Below, piece by piece: positions 35,184 to 52,477 of a DNA stretch of 64,000 nucleotides (positions are counted from its first letter, which is position 1; every line of letters begins with the position of its first letter). The notes under the pieces are model-generated. The model did not search any database. It was given only the letters and a program-made list of their open reading frames with translations, and was not told the DNA's origin. Both the position numbers and the translations under genes were made by a program. Origin of the DNA: Tillandsia leiboldiana (Eukaryota > Streptophyta > Magnoliopsida > Poales > Bromeliaceae); NCBI GenBank assembly GCA_029204045.2, contig CM055065.1, positions 49,815,553 to 49,879,552 of the forward strand, in the 5' to 3' direction.

Positions 35184-36136
35184 TAGGCTATAATATTATC
35201 GATAGCACCAAGTGTGCTATCAAGTTTTTAGCCTTTGGATTAAAAAATGTGTGGTTAAGATGATAGTGGTTCCCTAAGGTTTACTAGGTGGTTGGTTGAA
35301 TAGTAAAAATCTTAGGCAGTGTTTGGTTGGGGGATAAAGGGGGAATAACCCCCTTTATCCCCCTATTCTTGCCAAACACCATACCAAAAAGACAGGGGAT
35401 AAATTTTTTTGTTATCCCCCTCTTAACGGGTTATCCTAGGATAACCCGTTAAGATTTATCCCAAGGGGGGTGGGGAATAGGAGAATAAGGCTATGTGACT
35501 TAAAGATATGTGATTATTATTGAACTTGAGGCTATGTGACTTACAGTGATATTTTTTATTTTTGCACCTTTATTTCTAATTCCTGTTATGTGAACTCTGA
35601 TTTTTAAAATTTTTACTTTAATTTTCAATCTATAGCTATCTAAAATTTGGATTTTGTATTTACTAAAATATACAATAAAATAAAAAATATTATTTTTTTA
35701 GGTAAGATATAATTTTTTACGTATAATTAAATTGCTTTAATTTTAATATAATAATTAAATTAATTTTTCTATAAAAAAGATAAGAGCAAAATTAGCATTT
35801 TGTAAAAAAATTCTATCTTCCTTTTCCACTATCCTTTACTATTCCATAATTTTAACCAAACACAATTTTAACTATTCCAGAGAATACCAACTTTTCAACC
35901 AAACACAATTTAACTTTTATACTTTATTATCCCGGAATAGCAAACTATCCCAAGTATAAAAAAATTTATACCTCAAAAATTTATCCCCGAACCAAACGGG
36001 GCCTTAAAGAACTATTATAATTCCTGATAAACCCTAGGAGACCACTATCAACTTAACCACACATTTTTTAATCCAAATGCTAAAAACTTGATAGCACGAA
36101 TGACTTGGTGCTATCGATAATATTATAGCCTAATTC
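35180..36136. mobile_element. Microsatellite-associated MITE split by a nested transposon
   Basis: Ends GAATTAGGCTATAATATTAT and its inverted partner (ATAATATTATAGCCTAATTC) are nearly perfect. The arms carry CGATAGCACCAAG and ATCAAGTTTTTAGC. Removing the insertion at 35315-36003 leaves about 265 bp, the family size. It is bordered left by (TA)n (35146-35178) and right by a 10-bp AT link shared with the next element at 36147. Confidence 0.82.
35315..36003. mobile_element. PIF/Harbinger-like element with TTA target duplication (689 bp)
   Basis: Starts GGCAGTGTTTGGTTGGGGG, ends CGAACCAAACGGGGCC, flanked by TTA on both sides (35312-35314, 36004-36006). A 3-bp TTA duplication and GGC/GCC termini are typical of PIF/Harbinger (Tourist-like) elements. 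The interior is AT-rich and has no transposase. A truncated relative lies at about 3740-4240. Confidence 0.8.
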
Positions 36137-36146
36137 TATATATATA

Positions 36147-36378
36147 GAATCTGACTAGAATACTATTGATAGCACCAAGCAATTGGTGCTATCAAGTTTT
36201 TAGCTCTTGGATTAAAATATGTGCGGTTGGGATTATAGCGGGCCCTAAAATTTTTATTATTCAACCAACCACCCACTAAACTCTAGGGGACCACTATTAT
36301 TCTAACCGCACATTTTTTAATCCAATGGCTAAAAACTTGATAGCACCAATAACTTGGTGCTATCGATAGTATTCCAGC

Positions 36379-36383
<5 letters not shown>
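36147..36383. mobile_element. Microsatellite-associated palindromic MITE (237 bp)
   Basis: Inverted arms of about 100 bp: ACTATTGATAGCACCAAGCA and ATCAAGTTTTTAGCTCTTGG on the left match TTGGTGCTATCGATAGTATT and CCAATGGCTAAAAACTTGAT on the right. The right flank is a (TA)n tract of about 50 bp (36384-36434); the left flank is the AT link shared with the preceding element. Confidence 0.82.
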
Positions 36384-36438
<55 letters not shown>

Positions 36439-36699
36439 ACTTAAATTTTAAATTATATTATATATATATATATATTCGTATTCAAAATCATATCCATTTG
36501 GATCATAAAATTTTGGATATTTATATTTACTGATATTTTTGACTTTCTATATAAATCCAATCTCTGACCTATGCTAATAATTAATTAAATCCAATTGGGT
36601 GTACATCTAGCATTTTCCTTTCCTTAATTAAATCCCTAATCCAATAACGAACACACAAATACCCCTATCAAAACCAACCGCACCCCACCGTCGACGTCG

Positions 36700-36826
36700 C
36701 CGTCGCCATCGCCATCGCCATCGCCATTGACGAAGCTCCGAATCCATGCGGCGTCGTCGACAATGTCGAAATTCTCGATCGGGGGGGACCGAATCGGGGG
36801 CACACGGAGAAATTAGGGTTTCGTAG
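36700..36826 (+). promoter_or_regulatory. Hexamer repeat and overlapping upstream ORFs before the DUF946 gene
   Basis: A short GCCATC repeat array (36703-36727) is followed by two overlapping upstream reading frames, 36746-36826 (26 codons) and 36763-36816 (MSKFSIGGDRIGGTRRN), both ending before the main ATG at 36852. If transcribed as leader they could reduce translation of the main frame. Transcript start is unknown, so this is an inference. Confidence 0.35.
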
Positions 36827-36851
36827 AAATTAGGGTTTCGATAGAGCGGAA

Positions 36852-39269
36852 ATGGATTGGTGGAGGTGCTTGTGGGGAGGGCGAGAAGGGTGCTCCTTGA
36901 ATCCCCCGCTTCGCGATCCCAATCTCTTCTCCCTCCCGTCCCCGCTCCCGCATTGGCCTCAAGGTGCGATTCTTCGATTCAAAATTTCGAGTAATTACTG
37001 GGAATTTTAATAATTTTTCCTTTTGATTTGGTTTATAGTTTAGTATTCCACCAATTTGCATTATGTTTTTGTTGATCACACGATTCTTCCAATTTACTCT
37101 TTCGAGAGGTGAATGATTAGAGGATTAGATTTTAGGGTTCTAGGTAGTGAAACCAAATGCTATTATTGTGCAAAAAGCACTTAAAGCTACTAAAAAAAAA
37201 TAGCGCTTTGATCATTTATACTCGACACTTCCACTCCTTTATAGGCAGATTTTAATAACAAGCAAAAACAAGGGTAAATTACACTTTCGGACACTTTAGT
37301 TCTCGAACTTTAAGAGGAGCATGACACTTTAATCCTTAAATTTTAATAAGTTGTAATTTCTGATTCAAACTATGAGGTATGTGATATTTTAATCTTCGAA
37401 CTTTCTGAATTATAATAATATCCTACTTGATGATGCAACAAAAATTAAAATGCTACGTTACTTCGATATTAGTAATTTATCAACATCTATTCAAAAAAAT
37501 TTAGTCGCGGGACTTGATTGCAATAATTTAGTCACACGCTTTACGATTCGAGCCAGAAATTGCAACTAATTTAGATGCTACTAAACATCTGGTTGGACAT
37601 GTCTATATGTAAAATTTGCACATATTAAAAATTTTGATATTAGAGAACTATAGAACTAGAAAGTTAAAAAAAAATCAACGCACCCATCTTAGGTGGGGGC
37701 TTTGCTCAAGGAAGGATATGCATTGGCGATCTTGAAGTTGTTCAAATAACGAAGTTCGAGCGTGTTTGGAGCTACCGCTCGTCGAAGCAGGGGAGCAAAG
37801 GAGCTGCATTGTACAAACCAATCGAAATACCTGAAGGATTCTTCGTCCTCGGTTATTACGGCCAACTAAATGATCAACTTTTGCACGGTTTTGTTCTTGT
37901 CGCGAGAGAGGCTTTTTCCTCGAAAGAAGTAGATCTACCGGCGCTTCAGAGACCCCAGGACTACACACTTGTTTGGAGTTCAAATGATTTGCAAGAAGAT
38001 AACTATGAGGGAGAAAGCGGCCATTTTTGGCTCCCTTGCCCTCAAGAAGGCTATAAAGCTGCAGGCTTTTTGGTCACAAGAGAACCTAATAAGCCCTTGC
38101 TCGATGAAATAAGATGCGTTCGATCTGATCTCACTGATAAATGTGAAGCTCACAGTTTGATCCTTAGTGTTCGATCAGTGTCTTCCGACCTCCCTTTTCG
38201 AGTGTGGAGCACTAGACCTTCCGAAAGAGGAATGTGGGCGAAAGGTGTACCGGTAGGGTCATTCTCATGTAGTACTTCTGAAGAGGACCTAACAATTGCT
38301 TGCTTAAAGAACAGCCACGTGAATCTATCCGCAATGCCTAAACTTGACCAAATCAATTCATTGATCAAGCATTACGGTCCAACCGTGTTCTTCCACCCTA
38401 AAGAGCTTTACTTACCTTCCTCGGTTTTGTGGTTCTTCAAGAATGGAGCTACTCTTCATAAGAACGGGGAGGAAACAAAAGGAGAAGCCATCGAATGCGA
38501 TGGCACAAACCTCCCTCGAGGTGGGGATAACGATGGAGAATACTGGATAGATTTACCCAATGATGATCGGGGTAGTTATCTTAAGTTCGGAGACCTCGAA
38601 AGTGCGGAGCTTTATGTTCATGTTAAGCCCACTTTAGGTGGTACTTTTACCGATATCGCAATGTGGGTGTTTTGCCCCTTCAATGGCCCTGCGACCCTAA
38701 AGATCGGCATCATGAATTTTCCTTTAGGCAAGATTGGGCAACATGTAGGTGATTGGGAACACTTCACTTTGAGAATAAGCAATTTCTCGGGTGAGCTATG
38801 GAGTTTATACTTTTCACAACACAGTGGAGGGGTGTGGGTGGATGCCTCTAACTTAGAGTATGTTGAAGGAAACAAAGCTGTTGTGTATTCATCGAAGAGT
38901 GGGCATGCTAGTTTCCCGCACCCCGGTGATTACCTACAAGGGTCTCGGAAGCTCGGAATCGGTATAAGGAATGATGCGGTTTGGAGTAATCTTACCGTGG
39001 ATTCGAGTCTTAAGTATCGAATTGTCGCGGCAGAGTACCTTGGAGATGTTATAAATGAACCTTGTTGGTTGCAGTTTATGCGAGAGTGGGGGCCGAAGAT
39101 CGTGTACAATTCGAGAATGGAGCTTGAGAAGATACTTAGCTACTTTCCTTTCACTCTTAGGTACAAGATGGAAAAGATGTTTAATAAGCTTCCGACGGAG
39201 TTGTATGGGGAGGAGGGGCCAACAGGTCCAAAGGAGAAGAACAATTGGGATGGTGATGAAAGAGGATAA
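36852..39269 (+). CDS. DUF946 / Vps62-like plant protein
   Basis: Exons 36852-36963 and 37693-39269 (GT-AG, junction CCTCAAG/GTGGGGGC) give 562 aa, the usual size for the plant DUF946 family now grouped with fungal Vps62. The molecular role is not established. The short first exon gives MDWWRCLWGG and LFSLPSPLPHWPQG. Family features in exon 2 are GRICIGDLEVVQITKFERVW, IPEGFFVLGYYGQ, SLIKHYGPTVFFHPKE, LYLPSSVLWFF, the motif HVGDWEHFTLRISNF, FSQHSGGVWV, SGHASFPHPGDYL and WLQFMREWGPKI. The conserved histidines and acidic residues around VGDWEH and GHASF are present. No signal peptide is visible. The C-terminal tail EEGPTGPKEKNNWDGDERG is charged. The frame is intact and codon use moderate, unlike the GC-rich neighbours. 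Confidence 0.92.
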
Positions 39270-39276
39270 GTTTGTT

Positions 39277-39343
<67 letters not shown>
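39277..39343. repeat. Compound (CT)n(CA)n microsatellite
   Basis: About 34 bp of CT repeats followed by about 32 bp of CA repeats just after the DUF946 stop codon, so within its 3' UTR. A polymorphic tract is likely. It produces spurious reading frames on both strands. Confidence 0.9.
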
Positions 39344-39344
<1 letters not shown>

Positions 39345-39345
<1 letters not shown>

Positions 39346-41474
39346 TTTTTTGATGCATCTGAGTATTACATTAATGTCCCCTTATCCATAGGAGTTGGAG
39401 AAGCGACATTAACCATTTTAGTGCATAGTAAGTGCTAGAACTGCTTCACACGCAGGGATGCGAATCGGAGAAGCGGTTTTCTCGAATGATAATGTATATA
39501 ATTCTGATATTCTTATTGACTGTGAAGCAGTGAATATAGATCTTGTACAACTGGATTTATATACTTCCACATTCCATTAATCAGTTTTGTAATTGTACTC
39601 TACAAACAGATCTTCTGAATTAGAATGAGTGAAACATTTAGGAATTTGGGATTTGTTGTTTAGTAGATATAACAACCAAGTCTCCTCATTGCTTTTGTAC
39701 AATTGAGGATTTATAGGTATCAATTTGTCTGAATAAAGTTGAAACCATTAAGCAACAGATGCTTGATTTTAAACATGAAGAATTACAGGGGACGACTTTT
39801 TTTTTTTTTTTTTTTTTTCTTTTTAAAGAAGGGAGAACTGATTGTTACTCTTTTAATTGTTATACTAGTTGAGCTGTTGACTGTAATGAAATCAATTAGT
39901 GTTGAACTTAAATTTAGGGAGATTATCTAAATAATTGAGCCCAGCTAAAGTACTTCTGGAAGCATGAAGATTTTCGTGCTTCTAAATTGTTTTTCAGTGA
40001 TAGGAAATGTGAATTGACGATCGAGTTCGTAAAACATAATTTACACTATTGAGAGTATCTAGAAATCAAAATTTATTATTTTTTGGCATGATTTGTCTAG
40101 TGGTTGAAAGGCATCCAAATTGATTAATTTAATGATTGATGTGATGTGATGTGTTTATAAATTTAACAGTTTAAAACAATTCAAATTAGGTAAAGTTTTG
40201 ATGTAATCATTTGTCCCCACTATTTAGTGCAAGATTAGTACGTCTGTTTTGAAATTTAAGTTTTGTTTCATTATTTTTAATAATTTTTTTATTTTTAATT
40301 GTTTATTTTGAGATTACGTGCTCGCTTAGTAAATAATGTAGAAAAATTATAAATTTTGATTTCTACATACTTTCAATTGAGTAGATTATGTTTAATAAAG
40401 TCGATCATCGATTTGGATATTCCATTATTGGGGATAAGGGACTTTGGCCCAACCATAATTTGAGACCCAAAGAGAACTAACACACCTTTAGATGTTGTAT
40501 CTGTATATGTCATACACAGCAACTAATATTTAGTGATTAATATCTTTAATTTTTTTTAAAAAATTAATCTAATAGATGTAATCTATTATCTATTGCTTTT
40601 AAGGTATCAAGTAGTCTCAAAAATCAATGGTAGAGTAAGAGTCATTGTTTGATTAGTGGAAAATAGGTCTTAAAGATTTTTGATATGTAGGGTTTTTAAA
40701 AGTCGAAGAACACATAAACTTCTCTGGATACAGAACCTATTAAACATTTATAGTGATGATATAAACAAAAGCAAAAAGGCTTAGTGCCAATTTTTTCTGA
40801 GAAAAATGTTTAAGATGCGCAAAAGGGCTCAGTATAGGCACAAGAGTTTTTTTTTTTTTTTTTTTTAATCTTTTTTCGCTTTTTCTTTCCTCTTTGGCTC
40901 CATGAAACATATTCCTTGCATGATGATTAATCAATAAGAAAGTTTTTCTACTACACAGTGCTGGCTCATAGCTTATTTTGCTTCATTCTACAATATCATG
41001 AAATGCTAAAACTTCCATGTTCTTCTCTAATAATCTAGAGAAATGTAGTGGCCACACAAATACATATATATAGTATTGATCTCTTAGGCATGGTTCCGAA
41101 ATGCGTTCTCCAAATTCAACTGGTTTGATATTTTCAGAGCCTTCAAGAAAAATTCGAAAGTGTTTTGAAGCTTTGCTCCTCCAATGCTACAAAATAAGTG
41201 ATCCCGTAGGATTTGACACTAATAATCTGAATGCTTTTGATTAGTTCATGCATGCAATTCAAAGTGTCAGATATGATGATCAGTACATGAACAGCCTATG
41301 AAAGGTTGTATGCTGGGTTTCTGAAGGAGCAGAGCTTCAAAACAATCGAATTTTTCAGCGACGCGACAGTATCAAAACAGTTGCATCAGAAGAACACAAA
41401 TTCAAAACTAGGCCTCAGAAGTTCTTTTCTTTTTCTTTTTTCTCTTTCTTTTTGCCCCTCCCCTTATTTTCTTT
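39345..41474. other. Gene-free region between convergent genes
   Basis: Includes a T23 run (39796-39820) and, at about 40020-40440, a decayed relative of the TIR element at 8470-8980 (GTTTAATAAAGTCGATCATCG, ATTTGGATATTCCATTATTG). No gene is supported. Confidence 0.5.
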
Positions 41475-47017
<5,543 letters not shown>

Positions 47018-47051
<34 letters not shown>

Positions 47052-47062
47052 TCCCTCTCCCT
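47018..47062 (-). repeat. (GA)n leader upstream of the coiled-coil gene
   Basis: GA repeats on the minus strand directly before the proposed ATG at 47016, probably in the 5' UTR, as with the pyrimidine leader of the glutaredoxin gene. Confidence 0.6.
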
Positions 47063-47481
47063 CTATTCTTCTTCTTAGTTAATATGGAGAAGGAAACGAA
47101 AAATGTGGGAGCAAATACATAGGTTCATGAATGATGTGGTGAACATGCTCCAGTGGATTCTCTTGGGATTGCAAAGGATCTACACTTTTTTTTTATTTTG
47201 CCATTTAAGTTTGGTGTTAAAATTTAGGTGGCAAGATGTGTGACTCCTCACACTTTCCTCCCCCTATGTTTCCAACCCCCCAAGTCAGAAGAAAGAGAAA
47301 CTCCAAAGAGTGAGAAAATTAAAGAAGGGGGGGTGGGACTGCTGACACTGACACATATACATATACAAACATCTTTTTACAGAGGGGAGGTAGTAAACTG
47401 TTTTCCTACTCCTTTGACTGAAAGTGCCACTGGATGCTTTTCTGCTGTGAGATCTAGTAATGCTAGATGTTAATGTTAGAT

Positions 47482-47653
47482 GAGCAATGTTAAGTGTACA
47501 TCTTTTTAGGGGTGTATATTTTACATTCTATTTTATTCTGAGGTGGATATTATTTTATTCGTCACATCGAATGACGAGTGAAATTCATCCACCTCAGAAT
47601 GGGGTGGGATATAAGATATACACATCTAAAGAGGTGTATATTTATATATACCC
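47482..47653. mobile_element. 172-bp MITE with 9-bp target duplication, copy 2
   Basis: Starts GAGCAATGTTAAGTGTACAT and ends GTGTATATTTATATATACCC, flanked by the perfect 9-bp duplication ATGTTAGAT (47473-47481, 47654-47662). Internal hairpin CACATCGAATGACGAGTG. Exactly the same length as copy 1 at 11549-11720. Confidence 0.85.
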
Positions 47654-47977
47654 ATGTTAGATATTAGGTAATGTGTTATTATTTTAATAAATATGTTTAA
47701 TCTGAGAAATAATCTCATTTATTTTGCTCTCACTATTTTTACTTGAATTAATGATTGACTAGAAATAGTACTGTTGAAAAAGTACTGCATGAAATTTTAT
47801 ATCTTTTTTTTTTAAAACAAAATTATAGAATATTTGGCTGATTTTATTATAAAAGTATTTTTTTTTACTGTAGAAAATTATTTGACAAAAAAAAAAAAAT
47901 AGATAAAGTGTGTGTTGTAGTAAGTTATATACTATTATTTTTTAAAACATAAGTTTTTACTGTTATAGTTGGAAATA

Positions 47978-48357
47978 GGCTAAATTAAAAAAAAAAACAA
48001 AAAAAAAAAGAGAAAAAAACTCCATCAAATTTTGTCTTTTTATTTTTCTTTTCTGACTTTTAAAAATCTACAATTTATCCCCTTCTAATTACAGAATTAT
48101 ATATTTACCTCCTGTCATCATCGTTCCGTAAGTAATCATATAATTCTGTGACTATATTTAATGTGTTGCAGCATCATCGCTGTAGTTATTGGAGCTGGGA
48201 CTTGTTCATCAACAATATCAATCCTTTAATCACTTACGAAATAATGACGGCAAGAAAATAAGTGCATAATTCTGTAATTAGTAGGAAATAAAATATAAAA
48301 GTTAGAAAAAAAAAAAACAAAATTTTATAAAAAAATTTCAGATTTTCTATAATTAGC
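47978..48357. mobile_element. Mutator MITE, GGCTAAATTACAG family, diverged (380 bp)
   Basis: Starts GGCTAAATTAAAA and ends TTTTCTATAATTAGC, flanked by TTGGAAATA (47969-47977) and ATGGAAATA (48358-48366), eight of nine bases equal. The interior keeps CTTCTAATTACAGAATTAT and TTCTGTAATTAGTAGGAAAT. It is older than the other copies by its divergence. Confidence 0.7.
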
Positions 48358-48686
48358 ATGGAAATAATCATATACAAAGTGGGATAATTTTAACTCCTCC
48401 AAAATGCAAACACAATCCTAAAATTATAAATACTTAAAGCTACAGCATGGTAAAGAGAAATAAAACTCACAATATTATTGAATAAATAGGAATTAAATTG
48501 AGCTTAAATAAATTAAATGTATCCTCAACTCCAATTATACCAAATTCAACGTATTAATCCCTCAAAGCATACAACACATGTTTTAATTTCCTTTTTTGTG
48601 AAGTTACAGTTTTTTTTTTCTTTTTTTTTTTAATGAGTTAAGTGGAATCACTCTATTTTGTTCTTGTTTTATTTTATTTTATTTTA

Positions 48687-49114
48687 GGGTTAATTGCATA
48701 CGGCTCCTTATAAACATATCGAATAGCAGATATATCCCTACAAAGTTCGACTTTTCATATTTATCCTTTCAAAAATCCAACGTTATTCATATATATTCCT
48801 ACCGTCTATCTCTGTTAGAAAAATCTATTTAACCATAAGTTAAATATTTAATCTTGGTTAGTTAGTAAGCTAAATTTATCTTTTTACTCTTCCAGATATT
48901 TCTGTATTATTTTTTATAGGAATATTTTTTAAAGGATAAAACTGTCATTTCACATATAATCTGTTAAAAAATAAACAATAAACTACCGATAATAAATCGG
49001 AAGGATATATATAAATAACTTAGGACTTTTGAAGGGATAAATATGAAAAGTTGAGCTTTGTAGGAATATATTTGCTATTCTATAGGTTTACGGGGAGCCG
49101 TATGTAATTAATCA
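48687..49114. mobile_element. Mutator-like MITE, GGGTTAATTGCATACGG family, copy 2 (428 bp)
   Basis: Starts GGGTTAATTGCATACGGCTC, ends CCGTATGTAATTAATCA, flanked by the perfect 9-bp duplication TTTATTTTA (48678-48686, 49115-49123). Homologous along its length to 10973-11374, partly in rearranged order of the central blocks. Confidence 0.85.
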
Positions 49115-49128
49115 TTTATTTTATTAAA

Positions 49129-49537
49129 AGGATAATTGCCTGTGTACCCCTGAAATCTGAAAAAATATCTGATTTATCCCTCTTATTTTTTTCTTTCCAA
49201 TATACTCCTCATACGTTCCACCGTTATTAAAAATATCCCCTACCGTTTCTCTTTGTTAAGTTAACTAGGGTTAAACTAGAGTTAAATAATAATCAGAGTT
49301 GAAAACTATCATAAATACCTATTTTGCCCCTATCTACCAAAACATTTTAAGGGTACATAAAAAAAATTAGTTAGGGTAGAAGGGTATATTTGAAAGGGCA
49401 AAATGATAATTTCACACAGATAACGACAATTCCAGAAAAGAAGTTGGAACGTAAGAATTATAGTTTTAATATTAACCTTCTAAGAGGGATAAATCTAAAA
49501 ACAGAACAATTTTTAGGAGTATATAAAAAATTGTCCC
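49129..49537. mobile_element. Mutator-like MITE, AGGATAATTGCC family (409 bp)
   Basis: Starts AGGATAATTGCCTGTG, ends TATAAAAAATTGTCCC, flanked by the perfect 9-bp duplication TTTATTAAA (49120-49128, 49538-49546). The left duplication overlaps the right target duplication of the preceding element, so it inserted at that element's very edge. An inverted relative is at about 11960-12357. Confidence 0.85.
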
Positions 49538-49546
49538 TTTATTAAA

Positions 49547-51439
49547 ATTACAGCCGAAAATACTGGAATGGCAGCAGGACGGACGGGGACGGTTGATCTT
49601 TTTCCTGCCCACGAATTTCAAACTGTCCGTGCCAAATTCCTGCAAACGGAAAATAATTCCTTCCGTTCCCGTCCGGATCGTCGTCTCCGCCGACACTCGA
49701 CATTAATTTGTTTATCTAAAATTTAATAAATTTTAAATTTACTAAGCATACATTTTATTAAGTATGACTCATTAAATTACCAAAAATATATAACAATCAA
49801 ATATTATTTAAATAATACACTATATAAAAAAAACTAAATATGTTCAAAATATGTAACTAAATTTAAAATATAATAAAAATATTAAAATTAACTTTAAATA
49901 TTATATAGTAATATATATTTATTCAAAACAAATAAAAAATAATTTTTTATATACATCCTTATAAAGTTTTCCACTTTTATGTTTACTCCTTAAAAACCAT
50001 TTTTTTTTTGTTCAATATGCTCTTATATTCTCAAATAAACCCTTCAAAAAACTAAAATTGTTTCCAATAAACCCCTGAAATAGGAATATGTAAGAAAGGA
50101 AAAAAAAAATAAAAAAATCAAGGGTATATGTGAAAGGAAGGTAAATATAAATTTTTTCGAGGATAAATATAATATATTATTAGACCACCCACTGTTATAA
50201 GGTAGGGCTCCTACAGTTTATTATTATAGAGAATAATAAGTTAAATTATTCTGATTATTTAATTATTTATTTATTTATTTTTTTCTTTAGTTGATCCGTG
50301 TGGAAAAATCAACAAAGTAAAAAAAAAAAAAACTCTATTACATAATAATTTTAAAGTAAAAAAAAAACTAGTTAATTTTTTTTTAAAAAAAATGATCTAT
50401 TACTAGTGTCGCTTTTTTTTAAAAAAAATACTCTAATGATCGATTTTATTTTTTTATATTTAATCGTTTATAATAAGAATAGTAATCATTATCTTAGTGG
50501 ATAAAAAACTCGATAAAGAGGTGATATGCTGATAATAAAAATAAAGATAATTTTATAATATTTTAAAATCTGCTATAAAATTTATTATATTTTGAATTTA
50601 CGATAAAAAAAATTACATTTAATATAATATTTGTTTAATTATTTAATTTTTAGTTATGTTTAAAAATATTTTTCAAATTGATATAATCTACTAATAAATT
50701 ATATTTTTTTCCGTATCTTGATCCAAAAAAAAAAAATTGTTTTGATTAATATAATTTTTTAAATTTATTTTATTTGAAACAAAGTATTTTTTTTTTATAA
50801 AATTAAAAATTTTAATTTTAATTCTATAAAAAAAATTAATAGAATTTTAATTTTTAATTTTAATGGGATTTAATTTTTTCCATTTTTTTTGTTTTAATAA
50901 AATTAAAACTTTGAAACAGAATATTTTTTTAAAAGACAATCTATCCAAACAATAAAAATTGAAATAATTTTTGTATAGAATATAAATTTTTTTAAAATAT
51001 CAAATACATTATGGAATAAAATTTTATTTTATTTTTTAATGATGGCCAAACATATCCTTAATATTATTGTTAACAATTTTTTACATTATTATTATTTTTA
51101 TCAACAATTTAAGATATCAACTAATTGTGCTAAACATCAATACATAATATATTTCTCCTTAATAGAATATCTTAATGTTAATCATAATTAGATTATACAT
51201 GAAATAATTTTTTTTTTCTCTGATATAAATATAAAAATAATTTTTTATTATTATTATAGTTAACTTCAAACCATCCATAACTACTAACACAACTAATCAA
51301 TCTCACATGAAAGAAATTCTCACCAACTATTTTAATGCCATTTACAGCAGATGTTTCTAAGGACTAATTTAGTATTTAGTATTGAGGTACATCTAACATC
51401 TAACAATAATAAATAAAATAGAGTCAAAAAATTTAAAAT
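49547..51439. other. Gene-free AT-rich region
   Basis: A short GC-rich patch at 49560-49700 (GGACGGACGGGGACGG, CGTTCCCGTCCGGATCG) looks like the terminal part of a decayed hAT-like repeat. The rest is simple AT-rich DNA with many A and T runs. No gene, RNA or bounded element was identified. Confidence 0.5.
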
Positions 51440-51945
51440 AGGCTTTTTTTGAAAATGACCCTCTAAAAATTTGTATTTTTAAAAATAATCCTACAAAATT
51501 TGTATTTACAAAAATGACCCTATACCTGCACGCAGGCTCAACCTGCGTGTTTAGAATGAAAAATAAAAGATGAAATCTAAGGAGGAATATGCCCTTTTAA
51601 TTTAGTACTATTAATTTAGTAAAATTTTAACCAAAGTACTATTAATTTAGTAAAATTTTTAAGATATTTTTACATTAATTATTTAACTAAAACTTTTTTT
51701 ATTAAAATTTTAATTAGGTAAAATCTTATTTATGTGCTAAAATTTCTATTTGAGTATATTTTGTCTCTTTTTTAAAATTAAATTAAAGATATATAATATT
51801 TAATGTATTTCTCATTGATCAAAATATTGTTTTTATTGATTTTTTTTTGTTCAAACATTTTAAGAGTTTATTAATAAATTTAATAAATTTAAAAATATTT
51901 TAAATATAAAAAATAAATTTTAAAAATTTGAATAGCGAGTATATA

Positions 51946-51995
<50 letters not shown>

Positions 51996-52229
51996 CTTTT
52001 ATAAAAACCACCAATCTGCGTGTGTCTAAACACGCAGAGCAGAGTCTGCGTGTTTAGACGCGCAGACCCAGTCTGCATGTTCAACTCGTTCCGGCTCATT
52101 TCCCTGGCTGACGTGGCACGCACACGTGGCGCCCAGTTGGCAGATATAGGATCATTTTTGCAAATACAAATTTTATAGAATCATTTTTAAAAATACAAAT
52201 TTTTAGAGAGTCAGTTTCAAAAAAGGCCC
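51440..52229. mobile_element. Mutator-like TIR element with palindromic GC core (790 bp)
   Basis: Terminal inverted repeats of about 90 bp: the left contains AATGACCCTCTAAAAATTTG and TTTACAAAAATGACCCTATA, the right TATAGGATCATTTTTGCAAA and AAATTTTTAGAGAGTCAGTT. Flanks ATTTAAAAT (51431-51439) and ATTAAAAAT (52230-52238) match at eight of nine bases. Near the right side there is a cluster of CTGCGTGTTTAGA / TCTAAACACGCAG palindromes and GACGTGGCACGCACACGTGG. A 44-bp A run lies at 51949-51992. No transposase. Confidence 0.72.
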
Positions 52230-52412
52230 ATTAAAAATAGATATACTTCTGTATTTTTTTGGTGAAATTATAAAAAAATATATTTTATCATCGTATTTTC
52301 TCACGGCATATAATATAATTTTTTTACAATTTCAAATGAAGCTTAAAATCTACTACTCCTGAGATTTTTCATGTCCTATTTGTGTACAATGATGACAAAT
52401 ACAAAACTCACC

Positions 52413-52413
<1 letters not shown>

Positions 52414-52474
<61 letters not shown>
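52414..52474. repeat. Long A homopolymer (about 61 bp)
   Basis: An uninterrupted A run of about 60 bp. It could be the tail of a retroposed sequence, but nothing recognisable precedes it on the plus strand. Its exact length in the assembly is doubtful. Confidence 0.8.

Positions 52475-52477
<3 letters not shown>

Noticed and set aside
36147..36383. Hairpin-forming palindromes considered as microRNA precursors
   Set aside because: The stems are full-length inverted repeats of a multi-copy MITE family, with no known mature microRNA sequence recognised; 24-nt siRNA production is more likely than a microRNA gene.
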